Assembly (NCBI GenBank): GCA_001464575.1 | Contig: LNFE01000117.1 | Location: 1 to 51,614 of the forward strand | Direction of reading: 5' to 3' | Length of the DNA: 51,614 nt | DNA from: Acidobacteria bacterium Ga0077553 | Lineage (GTDB): Bacteria > Acidobacteriota > Terriglobia > Bryobacterales > Bryobacteraceae | Shown here: piece after piece, positions 17,642 through 27,436 of the stretch | How the letters are laid out: each line of letters opens with the position of its first letter | Position numbering within the stretch: the first letter of the stretch is position 1 | Made by a program: the position numbers and the translations under genes | Notes under the pieces: model-generated | What the model was told of the DNA's origin: nothing | Seen by the model: the letters and a program-made list of their open reading frames with translations, nothing else | Database searches by the model: none

Positions 17642-20392
17642 CTAGGGGGCCGCCGGCTCCACAACCACTTCGGTTGGGTTCCGCAGCGGGAAGGTGATGA
17701 CATTACTCACGTAAACGTCCTGAGCAATCGTCAACTGGGTAGCGGAGTTGGTCGGCAGATCGGAATTCAGTTCGAGGTGGATCTCGTACAGTCCAATCGA
17801 CCCCGGCCGGAGGGCGGCGTAGAGAACGTTGGCCGTTTTGCCACCGGCGAGCGAAGAGACGAAGGCACTCGGCTCGTTCAGAATCGGGCCGCGATAAACC
17901 GCTCCTGTGACAGCCAGGTTCTGCGAGAACGACTCCTTCAACCGGCCGAGGCCAGTGCCGTAAACAACGATGGTCTGACCGGGTAACGCGGGGTTGGCCA
18001 CGGTCACCGTAGCGCCTTCCGTATTGGCGCAACAGAGATTCGGCGTCGTAGCGGTCAAAATGACCTGCGCCGTATCGTTGGTTTTGGTGGAGTAGGGGAT
18101 ACCATTTCCGGCTTCACCAGGGACCCTGGCCCGGAGGCGGATACGGGTGAAGACGCCAGCGGCGAAGGCTTCCACCTTCTCGTCCTGATTGATCAGGCGG
18201 ATGAGTGCGTCGCGAACGTCGGCCAGGCTGTCAGTGTCTTTGACCGTGTAGGCATACTCCCGATCTTCAATGAGCACCGTCGCCACGTCGTTCGCTTTTA
18301 CACTGCCGTCCACGGAGACGGTACCCGTTGCGCGGGAGGAGAAGTGCTGGACGATGCCCACGCGGGGGTCGGTGCCTTCAATCGCGAACAAGCCCGGGTT
18401 CTCCGAGATGATCTGTACGGCCACGGGCATCGTCGTGGTGATTCGGCCGTCCGAATGCCGGATGCGGACATAGGCGCTCACGCTGTTGCGATCGAAAAAC
18501 TCCCAAGGGATTTGGGCGTTGATCCGGCTGGGCGACACCAGGAACAGGGGCGCTAATTTCCCATCGAGATAAAGCTGCACGTTTCCCAGTTCGGTCGGCA
18601 AATTTTCGGCACCGTCCGGGGCCGCCGCCACCACTTCCGAGAGATTGTCCCCGAGCAGCGAGATGATGGATCCCGGCGCCACGCGGGCCGCGTCCTGACC
18701 ACCAGTCAGGAATGCACCACCGGTCGTCAGCACGATCGTCGCATCGGCGGGCGACGTGCTGGTTGCGATTTCGACAGTATTGCCGCCCTCGCCACCTTCC
18801 CGCGCAGTCATCAGGAGCGTACTGAGGTCGGGGATGATGCTGGCCGTGACGTAGGGGTCGGGCTTGGCGTTGATCAGGGCCACCAAATTTGAGAGTAAGG
18901 TCGAGACGGTATCCGATTTAGCGATCTTGTAAACGTAGTCGTTCTTATTGCCGCTTTTGGTGACGGAGATGGTGATTTGATCGTTCTCGCGAATCGTCCC
19001 CGACAGACCAATGGTGCCGGTTGCAAAGACATCGAGGCTGGCCGCATTCCGGACCGCGGTGTAGGGAACACGCTGATCGTGGGTGGAGAACACCATCACC
19101 CGCCGGTTAAACGGATCGGCGACGTAGAGGTTGGTACCGTCGAAGGCCAGCGACATCGGCGTACGCAACTGATCGGTCGCCGCGCGGAGGAGTGGGAAAG
19201 CGTTGTCCGAGGACCGGTTGGTCGACTCGCTGACCTGACCCAGAATGGTGTCGGCCTTCTGACCGTTTTGAAGCGGAAGGTCGTTGTACACCAGGATTCG
19301 ATCGTTGCCGCCATCGGCTACGAAAAGACGTTTGCCGTCGCTGAGCGCGAAGCGCGGAAATTCAATCGTCGCGGCACAGAGGCGCGGGAACAGGTCGGCC
19401 CCCGCAGCGTCCTTTCCACTGGCCGGGCAAAGCCTGGGGCTGTTGTTGGCCACAGCCGACGTGAAGTCGGGTTGACCGAGTACGAGATCGGCCGCCCGTG
19501 CATTCTGGGTTGGGATCGTGTTCCAGATCAGCACGCGGTTAAAGCCGAGGTCGGAGACAAACACGCGCTGCCCATCGCTGGTCACCGAGACCGGGTTCAG
19601 CAGGTTGTCTGCCTTCGGGTCGATCCGGGTCACCACGAGGTCCAACTCGACGCGGGTCGTGAAGTCCGGCGCGCCCAAAACGACGTCAGCGGCCTGGTTG
19701 TTCCTCGTCGGGAACGTGTTCCAGATCAGCACGCGATTGTTGCTGGTGTCGGCGACCATTAGGCGGTTGCCCTGAATCCACGCGCCCTGCGGGCCGCGCA
19801 GGCTGCTCGCAGTAGGCGGATTGACTACGCGGTTGGTTGTGAAGCTATCTTGCCCCAGGACCAGGTCCGCCGGTTGGTTATTCTGGCTCGGAATGCTATT
19901 CCAGATCAACACGCGGTTGTTGTCCGTATCGGAGACCACCAGACGCACCCCATCGGTGGCCACCGAATTGGGCTGCCGCATGGAGGCGTTGGTCGGAATC
20001 AGCTTCAACTCGTTGACGCTGAAGTCGGTCTGCCCCAAGACGACGGACGCCGTGCCGCGGCAGGCCGGGCATGGCTTTTGAGGCGTTTGCGGCACTTCGG
20101 CGCTGACCGGCAGGGTGATGTCGCTGGCGACGTTCCTGTAAATGAGTACGCGATGGTTGATCGGGCCGGCGCCAACGCGGTTCGAGTCCGTGACAAACAA
20201 CATGTTGTTTGCATACGCGACTCCGCCAACTCCTCCCAACGTGTTGGAATTCAGGCTGGACCCTTGTGCGGTAAAGGTCTCCTGGCCAATCACGAGCCGG
20301 GCCGCTTGACCCGTAAAGAAATCAGCAGGCAAGGCCACCGTAGCGGTGGCCAGCAGAATTGCGAAAGGCTTCATTCGGAAGAACTTCATCAT
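17642..20392 (-). CDS. Secreted NHL-repeat protein with an interrupted TIGR03437 C-terminal module
   Basis: A 916-residue exported protein. A signal peptide (KPFAILLATATVALPA) is followed by six or so NHL/beta-propeller blades to about residue 440, each with the phrase NRVLIWN.IP (or FP) and ADLVLGQ.DF. From about 450 the TIGR03437 module typical of Solibacter starts (VRNAAS), continues as VAPGSIISLLGDNL and INAQIPWEF, and ends with IVVYGTGLGRLKES and PGSIGLYEIHLEL. Two related ~100-residue segments are inserted in it (about 458-556 and 686-782). I chose the ATG at 20392; a GTG at 20401 is possible. Likely a surface binding protein; its ligand is unknown. It is coupled to the sulfatase downstream. 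Confidence 0.85.
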   Translation of the reverse strand: MMKFFRMKPFAILLATATVALPADFFTGQAARLVIGQETFTAQGSSLNSNTLGGVGGVAYANNMLFVTDSNRVGAGPINHRVLIYRNVASDITLPVSAEVPQTPQKPCPACRGTASVVLGQTDFSVNELKLIPTNASMRQPNSVATDGVRLVVSDTDNNRVLIWNSIPSQNNQPADLVLGQDSFTTNRVVNPPTASSLRGPQGAWIQGNRLMVADTSNNRVLIWNTFPTRNNQAADVVLGAPDFTTRVELDLVVTRIDPKADNLLNPVSVTSDGQRVFVSDLGFNRVLIWNTIPTQNARAADLVLGQPDFTSAVANNSPRLCPASGKDAAGADLFPRLCAATIEFPRFALSDGKRLFVADGGNDRILVYNDLPLQNGQKADTILGQVSESTNRSSDNAFPLLRAATDQLRTPMSLAFDGTNLYVADPFNRRVMVFSTHDQRVPYTAVRNAASLDVFATGTIGLSGTIRENDQITISVTKSGNKNDYVYKIAKSDTVSTLLSNLVALINAKPDPYVTASIIPDLSTLLMTAREGGEGGNTVEIATSTSPADATIVLTTGGAFLTGGQDAARVAPGSIISLLGDNLSEVVAAAPDGAENLPTELGNVQLYLDGKLAPLFLVSPSRINAQIPWEFFDRNSVSAYVRIRHSDGRITTTMPVAVQIISENPGLFAIEGTDPRVGIVQHFSSRATGTVSVDGSVKANDVATVLIEDREYAYTVKDTDSLADVRDALIRLINQDEKVEAFAAGVFTRIRLRARVPGEAGNGIPYSTKTNDTAQVILTATTPNLCCANTEGATVTVANPALPGQTIVVYGTGLGRLKESFSQNLAVTGAVYRGPILNEPSAFVSSLAGGKTANVLYAALRPGSIGLYEIHLELNSDLPTNSATQLTIAQDVYVSNVITFPLRNPTEVVVEPAAP

Positions 20393-20409
20393 CGAATACA
20401 CAATCTTTC

Positions 20410-20415
20410 AGTATA
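20410..20415 (-). promoter_or_regulatory. Putative -10 box of the NHL gene
   Basis: The minus strand reads TATACT here, 17 bases before the ATG at 20392, a good match to a sigma-70 -10 hexamer. I see no matching -35 at standard spacing. The leader would be only about 10 bases, consistent with the crowded starts elsewhere in the window. Confidence 0.35.
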
Positions 20416-20462
20416 GCAGCCGACGTAAGCCGCATCCGTTTCGTTGCCCATTTGTACTAATT

Positions 20463-21089
20463 TTACTTCCCCGTCACAATCTCGCCCCAAATGACCTGAT
20501 AAACCTCGAGGTGGCCCTCGATGTTTTTGCCGGCCCGGACGAAAACGATCTGGTTGACGGGAAGATTGGCGCGGTCGGAGATGACCCCTCGCTCGAGGAA
20601 GCGGGTATCGGGCCGCATCAGGAAGGGGCGGGCGGGCGCGGTGCGGGTTTTCACGAGTACTGCATCGGCGGTAAATCCGGTGACGACACCCGAGAAGGCG
20701 AGGTCGCCCCGCGGCATGATGTGCTCGGTGACGCTGCGGTAAACGGGCCGCCGCGGGTTGGGCGCCGGGGCGTTGGGTTCGATCAGACGCACCGTGCGGG
20801 CGTAACAGCGGCGGGTCCCATCGGAGTGCAGCCGTTGATCGACCAGCACTTCCACCGGATCAGCCGGCCCGAAGGCGTCGACGGAAACGCGCACGCGCTG
20901 CGACTCAAACCAGGTTCGCTCGTCGTAGGTGCACGGCGTTGCCCGGCCCGACTCGGCGGTCAACACGAATCCGCCGCGGAGGCCGTTCGACTTTGGCTCC
21001 GATAATTTCCCCCGCACGATCCCCAACGGCAACTCGTCTTCAGCGGCCCAAGCCGGGGCGAGAACTACCAAAAGCAAGACCCAGCGCAT
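20463..21089 (-). CDS. Hypothetical secreted protein, 208 aa
   Basis: Not recognised by name. The start MRWVLLLVVLAPAWAAE is a clear signal peptide. The mature part looks all-beta, with repeated short strands and turns, and resembles small periplasmic OB-like or barrel proteins in which one half (GKLSEPKSNGLRGGFVLTAES) echoes the other (GDLAFSGVVTGFTADAVLV). A Cys pair (TPCTYDE and RRCYART) could form a disulfide. The ATG lies directly against the start of the divergent gene, with no space between. It precedes the NHL gene on the same strand, 70 bases apart. Confidence 0.72.
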   Translation of the reverse strand: MRWVLLLVVLAPAWAAEDELPLGIVRGKLSEPKSNGLRGGFVLTAESGRATPCTYDERTWFESQRVRVSVDAFGPADPVEVLVDQRLHSDGTRRCYARTVRLIEPNAPAPNPRRPVYRSVTEHIMPRGDLAFSGVVTGFTADAVLVKTRTAPARPFLMRPDTRFLERGVISDRANLPVNQIVFVRAGKNIEGHLEVYQVIWGEIVTGK

Positions 21090-22196
21090 ATGCCGATGCT
21101 ACACTGTTTTGCTTTGCAGGATCTTCACGCTTTGCACTCAACTGTTTCGGACTCGCTTGCCCACGCCGGCGCATGGTTCTTACACTCGGGGATTCAGGAG
21201 CCCAACGGAGGGGTCGCCCGGTATTATCTTTCCGCCGAGGGACGGAATCTGCCGGTCTCGACCGAGATCACCGGCTACGCTTGCAGCACCTACTCCTACC
21301 TTTACCGGCTCACCGGCGATGCGGCTTATCGCGAAGCGGGGATCCGCGCTGCCGCCTTCCTGGCCGATGAAGCCTGGCAGCCGGCCATCGCCGCGATGCC
21401 GTTTGAGGTTGGGGACCCGCTGCCGCCAGCGTACTTTTTCGACTGCGGCATCATTATTCGCGGGTTGCTGACGGTCTATCGCATGACCGGCGAAGCGCGC
21501 TGGCTGGACCGGGCTCGCGAGATCGGCCTGTTCATGGGCAAGGCATTTCGGGCGAACGGCACGTGTCATCCGATCCTTTCGCTCCCTTCTCTCGAACCGT
21601 GGCCGTATGAGCAGCGTTGGTCCCGCGAACCGGGCTGCCTCCAGTTGAAATCCGCAATGGCCTGGGACGCCCTCGCCACGCATTTCCCGGCGGACCCGTT
21701 TCTTGAGTGGTACGAAGAGGCGCTGTCTTATGCGCTATCGACGTGGGAAAGCTTCCTGCCCGGCGACCCCGATCCGCTAAAGGTGATGGACCGGCTGCAC
21801 GCACACTGCTACTTCCTTGAAGGCATGCAACCGCGGAAACACCGGCCGGAGGTGCGAGCCACGCTGGCGGCCGCAATCGACCGGACGAGCGACTACCTTC
21901 GCGAGATTTCGCCCCGCTTTGAGCGCAGCGACGTCTGCGCCCAATTGCTCCGCGCCCGGCTTTACACTGGCGACGTCGACCGGGTGCTCGCGGCCGATGA
22001 GGCCGCCCGCTGCCGCGCCCACCAGATGTTCGGCGACGCGCCGATGGACAACGGCGGGTTCTGCTTCGGTAGGCGCGACGGGCAGCCGATGCCGTTCATG
22101 AATCCGGTCTCGACCGCGTTCTGCCTGCAGGCCCTCGAACAGTGGCGGCAGTTTGAGGCGGGCGAGTTTCCCGGCGATATCGCGGAACTGATTTGA
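21090..22196 (+). CDS. Predicted alpha/alpha-barrel (six-hairpin) protein, carbohydrate-related
   Basis: A 368-residue soluble helical protein with repeated helical hairpins, e.g. YSYLYRLTGDAAYREAGIRA, LLTVYRMTGEARWLDRAREI and CAQLLRARLYTGDVDRVLAA. This pattern is that of six-hairpin glycosidase or epimerase folds. Aromatic and acidic residues (STEITGYACSTYSY, FFDCGIIIRG, HAHCYFLEG) could line a sugar-binding cleft. Function is unknown. The ATG at 21090 touches the divergent gene; an in-frame TTG at 21132 with AGGA ten bases upstream is a better-spaced alternative start. Its stop overlaps the start of the glycosyltransferase by TTGA, so it belongs to the same operon. Confidence 0.75.
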   Translation: MPMLHCFALQDLHALHSTVSDSLAHAGAWFLHSGIQEPNGGVARYYLSAEGRNLPVSTEITGYACSTYSYLYRLTGDAAYREAGIRAAAFLADEAWQPAIAAMPFEVGDPLPPAYFFDCGIIIRGLLTVYRMTGEARWLDRAREIGLFMGKAFRANGTCHPILSLPSLEPWPYEQRWSREPGCLQLKSAMAWDALATHFPADPFLEWYEEALSYALSTWESFLPGDPDPLKVMDRLHAHCYFLEGMQPRKHRPEVRATLAAAIDRTSDYLREISPRFERSDVCAQLLRARLYTGDVDRVLAADEAARCRAHQMFGDAPMDNGGFCFGRRDGQPMPFMNPVSTAFCLQALEQWRQFEAGEFPGDIAELI

Positions 22197-24832
22197 AACG
22201 CCAGTGCAAGGTCGCCTTCGCCACCGGATCCGAGGATCTCATTCCGACCCTCCTCGAAGAGATGGCGAAGCTTCCCGGCGACCTGCCGATCCATGTGGTC
22301 AGTGAGTTCCCTCCTCCGGCGGGCAAGTGGATTCCCTGGAATCCCGCCCGCTCGTTTGCCGATAACTACGAACGGCTGCTGGCTGACCTGGGCGGCGACG
22401 AGGTCGTATTTGCCGGTATTATCCTGCAACCGAACATGCCCTACTGGGGGCTGCGGTGGGCCGCGCTCCGCGCTTTCGGGCTGCAAGTGGTCTTCTACAA
22501 CGACAACCTGGACCACTTCATGCTCCGGCCCCGCTCTCTGCCGGTGATCCTCCGGCACTGCTGGTGGCAGACGAAGAACTTCGTCCGCTGGGAGACACGG
22601 CCCGGCGGCACGCTCTACACCTGGGTTTGGCGGGCGTTCCATCCGTGGTCGCTCCGGCGTCCGATTCATTATGCGCTGGGGCGGTGGGCTGGCAAGCTGG
22701 CAGCCGGGAGGGCGGCAGCCCCGCAGATTCTCGCGCCGCTGCCACCCGGCCTCTCCGTCGTCATCCCGACGCGGAACGGCCGCGACCTTCTCGAACGGTT
22801 GTGGCCGACGTTGGACTTGCCGGCGGGCGGCGAGGTAATTCTTGTCGATAACGGGAGCACCGATGGTACGGCGGATGCGTTTCCGGACGCAAAGGTGATC
22901 GTCTCGACCGAACCGCTTTCGTTTGCGGCGGCGGTGAACCGGGGCATCGCGGCGGCGCGGTATTCGCACGTCTGCCTGTTGAACAACGACATGGTGCTCG
23001 AACCGGGGTTCTTCGCGGCGCTACGGGCGGCGTTCGACCGGGTGCCGGAGCTGTTTGCGGCCACGGCGCAGATCTTTTTCCCGGAGGGTCAGCGGCGGGA
23101 AGAGACCGGCAAGGCGATGTACTACCCCGCCGCGTTGGACCATCTGCCGTTGCGCTGCGTGGAACCGCTGGAGGGCGAGGATCTGACGTGGGTGCTGTAT
23201 GGCTCGGGCGGCTGTACGCTGTATGACACGGCCAAACTGCGCGCGCTGGGGGCGTTCAACGAGACGTTTGTGCCGGCCTATGTCGAGGATCTGGACGTGG
23301 GCTACCGGGGTTGGCTGCGGGGTTGGCCGTCGGTCTACGTGGCGGGGGCGAGGGTGTTGCATCTGCACCGGTCGACGACGTCGAAGGTGTTTACCCCGTT
23401 TGAGCTGGCTTGCGCCGTCGAACGAAACTATCTCCGGTTCGTTGCGACCGGCACCGGCCCCCACTTCCCCGCCCTGTGGGCGCAGGCGCTGGCGCAGTTA
23501 AACCATCAGGCGGCCAAACAGGAACCGGTGCGCAGCGCCGAGGTGGTATTGGGCGAGGCATGGAAACTCGTTATTACGAAACGAACCCAACAGGCGGCGG
23601 AGGTGGACGAAGCGGAGATCCTGGCGCTGAACCAGGGCACGGTCGCCGTCTTCCCCGGCGACCGTTTTTACGAAACGAAGCCAACGGTCTTCGTTGCGAC
23701 GCCGTACTTGCCGTTCCCGCTGTCGCACGGCGGAGCGGTACGAATGTTCAACCTGATGCGGGAGGCCGCCAAAACGCACCGGCAAGTGCTGCTGGCGTTT
23801 GTCGAAGAACTGGCCCCTCCGCCGCCGGAGTTGCTGGCGCTTTGCGCGGAAGTCGTTCTGGTGCAACGGAAGGGTTCGCATTTGAACACGAGCCCGGAGC
23901 GGCCGGACGTGGTGGAGGACTTTGACCGGGCGGACTTCCGGGCGGCGTTGCGGTGGTCGATTCGCAAATGGGCTCCCAGTATCATTCAGTTGGAATTTAC
24001 CCAGATGGCCCTCTACGCCCCGGACTGCCGGCCGGCGAAGACGGTGCTGGTGGAGCATGATATTACGCTCGATCTCTATGAGCAGCTGCTGGCCCACAAG
24101 GACGACTGGGAGACCCGGCGGCAGCACCGGCTTTGGGTTTGTTTCGAAGAAAAAGCATGGGCCGAGGTGGACGCCATCGCCGTGATGAGCGAAAAAGACC
24201 GGGAGCGGATCGGCCGGCCCAACGCCGTCGTGATCCGGAATGGGGTGGATCTCGAACGGTTTCAGCCGGTGGACGCGGAGCCGGAGCCGCGGCGGCTGCT
24301 GTTCCTGGGTTCCTTCGCGCATCTACCCAACCTGCTGGCGCTCGACTTTTTCCTGGCCGAGGCGTGGCCGCTGCTCGAGAACGTTACCTTGCATATCATC
24401 GCCGGGAAGAACCACGAACGGTATCTCGATGGGCGCGACTTCAACCGGCCGGGGATTGAACTCGATGGGTTCGTTTCGGACGTTCGTGGCGCCTACGGGC
24501 GGGCGGCGGTGGTTCTGGCGCCGCTGGTGGCTTCGGCGGGCACCAACATCAAAGTGATGGAGGCGATGGCGATGCAGAAGGCAATTGTGTCGACACCGGC
24601 GGGCATCAACGGCCTCGATCTGACCGACGGCGAGGACGTGCTGATCGCCCGGACCGGCGCTGAGATGGCCACCGCGATCAACCTGCTGCTCGACCATCCG
24701 GACCGTCGCAAGACGATGGAGCGGACGGCGCGGCGGACGGCCGAGGAGCGCTACGGCTGGGACCGCATCGGCGCCGAGCAGGCGGCGATGTACCATACAC
24801 TGAGAGATTCTTATGTCGCAAAAACTGTCTGA
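22193..24832 (+). CDS. Bifunctional glycosyltransferase: GT2 fused to GT4/GT1-type
   Basis: An 879-residue fusion. Residues 1-180 are an unassigned N-terminal domain. A GT2 domain follows from about 187: [31 protein letters not shown] (metal-binding region) and [13 protein letters not shown]. From about 498 a GT-B domain begins with [20 protein letters not shown], passes [13 protein letters not shown] and has the donor-site half [21 protein letters not shown] and [14 protein letters not shown]. The start is a TTG at 22193 overlapping the preceding stop; gnd overlaps the 3' end by 20 bases. Likely adds two sugars in building a surface glycan or glycoprotein; sugars and acceptor are unknown. 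No membrane helix is obvious, so it is probably cytoplasmic. Confidence 0.88.
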   Translation: MKRQCKVAFATGSEDLIPTLLEEMAKLPGDLPIHVVSEFPPPAGKWIPWNPARSFADNYERLLADLGGDEVVFAGIILQPNMPYWGLRWAALRAFGLQVVFYNDNLDHFMLRPRSLPVILRHCWWQTKNFVRWETRPGGTLYTWVWRAFHPWSLRRPIHYALGRWAGKLAAGRAAAPQILAPLPPGLSVVIPTRNGRDLLERLWPTLDLPAGGEVILVDNGSTDGTADAFPDAKVIVSTEPLSFAAAVNRGIAAARYSHVCLLNNDMVLEPGFFAALRAAFDRVPELFAATAQIFFPEGQRREETGKAMYYPAALDHLPLRCVEPLEGEDLTWVLYGSGGCTLYDTAKLRALGAFNETFVPAYVEDLDVGYRGWLRGWPSVYVAGARVLHLHRSTTSKVFTPFELACAVERNYLRFVATGTGPHFPALWAQALAQLNHQAAKQEPVRSAEVVLGEAWKLVITKRTQQAAEVDEAEILALNQGTVAVFPGDRFYETKPTVFVATPYLPFPLSHGGAVRMFNLMREAAKTHRQVLLAFVEELAPPPPELLALCAEVVLVQRKGSHLNTSPERPDVVEDFDRADFRAALRWSIRKWAPSIIQLEFTQMALYAPDCRPAKTVLVEHDITLDLYEQLLAHKDDWETRRQHRLWVCFEEKAWAEVDAIAVMSEKDRERIGRPNAVVIRNGVDLERFQPVDAEPEPRRLLFLGSFAHLPNLLALDFFLAEAWPLLENVTLHIIAGKNHERYLDGRDFNRPGIELDGFVSDVRGAYGRAAVVLAPLVASAGTNIKVMEAMAMQKAIVSTPAGINGLDLTDGEDVLIARTGAEMATAINLLLDHPDRRKTMERTARRTAEERYGWDRIGAEQAAMYHTLRDSYVAKTV

Positions 24833-26315
24833 CATCGGCTTGGTTGGCTTGGCGGTAATGGGCCAGAACCTAGCCTTGAACATTGCCGATCACGGCTTCC
24901 AGATTTCGGTCTACAACCGGACCACGGAGACGATGGAAAAGTTCGTCGCCGAGAACCCGAACACGCCGGGCGGCGTGGTGGGCGAAGCTACGCTCGAAGG
25001 GTTTGTGGCTTCGCTCTCGAAGCCCCGGAAGATCATCATTCTGGTGAAGGCGGGCAAGCCCACCGACGCCGTCATCAGTTCGCTCGAGCCGCTGCTTGAG
25101 CAGGGCGACATCATCATCGACGGCGGCAACGCCCTGTGGACCGACACCATCCGGCGCGAAAAAGAGCTTTCGGCTAAGGGCCTTCGCTTCGTGGGCTCCG
25201 GCGTGTCGGGTGGCGAGGAGGGCGCACGTTTCGGCCCTTCGCTGATGCCGGGCGGCGACCTGTCGAGTTTCGAAGAGATCAAACCGATTTGGGACGCCAT
25301 CGCGGCGAAAGTGGACGCGGAGACGGGAAAGCCGCTGACGGGCGCGACGCCCGGTAATCCGATTACGGGCGGCGTTCCCTGCACCACCTACATTGGGCCG
25401 AACGGCGCCGGGCACTATGTGAAGATGGTGCACAACGGTATCGAATACGGCGACATGCAGATGATCTGCGAAGCGTACTCGATTCTGACGCAGCTGGGCG
25501 GATTGACCCCGGCCGAGTGCAGCGAAGTGTTCTCCGAGTGGAACAAGGGCGTGCTCGATAGCTTCCTGATCGAGATTACCGCCGATATTTTGCAGCAGAA
25601 AGATCCGATGACCGGCGGCCCGTTTGTCGATATCGTGCTCGATACCGCCGGGCAGAAGGGTACGGGCAAGTGGACGAGCGTGAACGCGCTCGACATGGGC
25701 GTGCCGGCGCCGACCGTCGCGGAGGCCGTTTTTGCGCGCTGCCTCTCCGCCGTGAAAGAAGAGCGTGTGGCCGCATCGGCTACTCTGCAGGGCCCGAACA
25801 AGGTCTACTCGGGCGACCGCAACCAGCTGATCCATATGGTGCATGACGCGCTGTATCTATCGAAGATCTGCTCGTACGCGCAGGGCTTCCAACTGATGCG
25901 GACGGCGCAGGCCGAGTACAACTGGACGCTGAATTTCGGGGAGATTGCCAAGATCTGGCGCGGCGGCTGCATCATCCGCGCAGGCTTCCTGCAGAAGATT
26001 ACCGAAGCCTTCACGCTGAACCCCGAGTTGGCGAATCTGCTGCTTGATCCCTACTTCAGCGCGGAAGTGCATCGTTGCCAGTCCAACTGGCGGACGGTGA
26101 TTGCGTTGGCGGCGGGCCATGGAATTAGCGCCCCGACGTTCTTCTCGGCGCTCTCTTACTACGACGGCTATCGCTCGGCGCGGTTGCCGGCTAACCTGCT
26201 CCAAGCCCAGCGCGACTACTTCGGCGCCCATACCTACGAGCGGACGGACTTCCCCCGGGGCAAGTTCTTCCACCTCGATTGGCCGGAGCCGGGCCGCCCG
26301 CAGCTCGAAATCTGA
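24813..26315 (+). CDS. gnd: 6-phosphogluconate dehydrogenase, decarboxylating
   Basis: Oxidises 6-phosphogluconate to ribulose 5-phosphate and CO2 with NADP+, in the pentose phosphate pathway. The 500-residue chain is the long homodimeric type. It shows the Rossmann start [32 protein letters not shown], the substrate loop [12 protein letters not shown], and the catalytic region [19 protein letters not shown]. The C-terminal half has QKGTGKWTS and [10 protein letters not shown]. It starts inside the end of the glycosyltransferase gene and is followed eight bases later by the epimerase, so all four genes look co-transcribed. The link to sugar-nucleotide supply is inferred. Confidence 0.97.
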   Translation: MSQKLSDIGLVGLAVMGQNLALNIADHGFQISVYNRTTETMEKFVAENPNTPGGVVGEATLEGFVASLSKPRKIIILVKAGKPTDAVISSLEPLLEQGDIIIDGGNALWTDTIRREKELSAKGLRFVGSGVSGGEEGARFGPSLMPGGDLSSFEEIKPIWDAIAAKVDAETGKPLTGATPGNPITGGVPCTTYIGPNGAGHYVKMVHNGIEYGDMQMICEAYSILTQLGGLTPAECSEVFSEWNKGVLDSFLIEITADILQQKDPMTGGPFVDIVLDTAGQKGTGKWTSVNALDMGVPAPTVAEAVFARCLSAVKEERVAASATLQGPNKVYSGDRNQLIHMVHDALYLSKICSYAQGFQLMRTAQAEYNWTLNFGEIAKIWRGGCIIRAGFLQKITEAFTLNPELANLLLDPYFSAEVHRCQSNWRTVIALAAGHGISAPTFFSALSYYDGYRSARLPANLLQAQRDYFGAHTYERTDFPRGKFFHLDWPEPGRPQLEI

Positions 26316-26323
26316 GTGGGGCT

Positions 26324-27436
26324 ATGACGCTCGCGGCCTACGCCAGCTTCTACCGCGACCACTTGACCAACGCCGTGCTTCCCTTCTGGCTGAACCATAC
26401 GCCGGACCGGGAGCACGGCGGTTACTTTTCGTGTGTCGACCGGCAGGGGCAGGTGTTTGATCCGCGCAAGTACGTTTGGATGCAGGGCCGGGCGGTCTGG
26501 ATGTTCCAAACGCTCTATAGCACTTTCGATGCGCGTCCAGAGTACGCCGAGTTCGCCGCCAACGTGTTTCGCTTTGTGGACCGCTTCGCGCGCCGCGGGG
26601 AACCGCGCGTTTGGTTTTCGCTGGGCCGGGACGGGTCACCGGGGTACTTTCAACGGAAGCCGTATTCGGCGGTGTTCGTGGCATTGGCTTACCTCTCGCA
26701 GGGCCGAGTTGCCGAGGCCAAAGAGCTGTTCTGGAAGATCGACGGCTGGATTCAGGAGCCCACCGCGCTGGGCCGCCCGGCCGGGCCGGCCTCTCAACTG
26801 GCGGACATCATGGTTCTGGCGCTGCTGGCGATGGAACTGCTCGCTGTCGAGGAGGATCCTCGCTATCGGCTTACGATTGCGCGTTGCCAGGACGCCGTAT
26901 GGGCGCACTACGATGCGGCCAACTGGCTGCTGCTCGAAAACGTAGCCTCGCGCGAACTACCCGAGGGGCGCATGGTTTGCCCCGGGAGCATTCTCGAGGT
27001 GGCCTGGTTTCTGCTCCATACGACCGAGCGGGTGCCCAACCCCGAACTGGAGGGGATGCTGCTGCGCTGCATTCTCGGCGCATTGGAATTTGGCTGGGAT
27101 GGGGAGTACGGCGGGCTGTACTACTTCATGGACCATGAGGGCCGTCCGCGCCCGGAACTCGAAGCCAACATGAAGCTCTGGTGGCCGCACACGGAGGCGC
27201 TGTACGCGCTGGTGCTGGCATACACGAAAACCGGCGACGAGCGCTACAAGCGCTGGCTCGACCGGGTGCACGAGTACACGTTTTCCACCTTTCCCGACTC
27301 CAAGTACGGCGAGTGGTTCGGCTATTGCGACCGGGCCGGGCGCGTGGCGACGGAGCTTAAGGGCGGGGCGTACAAGTGCTGCTTCCACGTGCCGCGGGCA
27401 TTGCTCTATAGCATTCGGGCTATCGAACGAGGGTAA
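26324..27436 (+). CDS. N-acylglucosamine 2-epimerase (AGE) family protein
   Basis: A 370-residue (alpha/alpha)6-barrel protein of the AGE/renin-binding-protein family, which interconverts N-acetylglucosamine and N-acetylmannosamine or related sugars. Visible family features are HGGYFSCVDRQG, WMQGRAVWMF, the central ENVASRELPEGRM, CPGSILEVAWFLL, LWWPHTEALYALVLAY and the C-terminal YKCCFHVPRALLYS. I chose the ATG at 26324; an open frame 45 bases longer starts inside gnd and lacks support. The gene is downstream of gnd by eight bases and overlaps the convergent HDOD gene by 17 bases. Sugar specificity is not readable; cellobiose and mannose epimerases share the fold. Confidence 0.87.
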   Translation: MTLAAYASFYRDHLTNAVLPFWLNHTPDREHGGYFSCVDRQGQVFDPRKYVWMQGRAVWMFQTLYSTFDARPEYAEFAANVFRFVDRFARRGEPRVWFSLGRDGSPGYFQRKPYSAVFVALAYLSQGRVAEAKELFWKIDGWIQEPTALGRPAGPASQLADIMVLALLAMELLAVEEDPRYRLTIARCQDAVWAHYDAANWLLLENVASRELPEGRMVCPGSILEVAWFLLHTTERVPNPELEGMLLRCILGALEFGWDGEYGGLYYFMDHEGRPRPELEANMKLWWPHTEALYALVLAYTKTGDERYKRWLDRVHEYTFSTFPDSKYGEWFGYCDRAGRVATELKGGAYKCCFHVPRALLYSIRAIERG

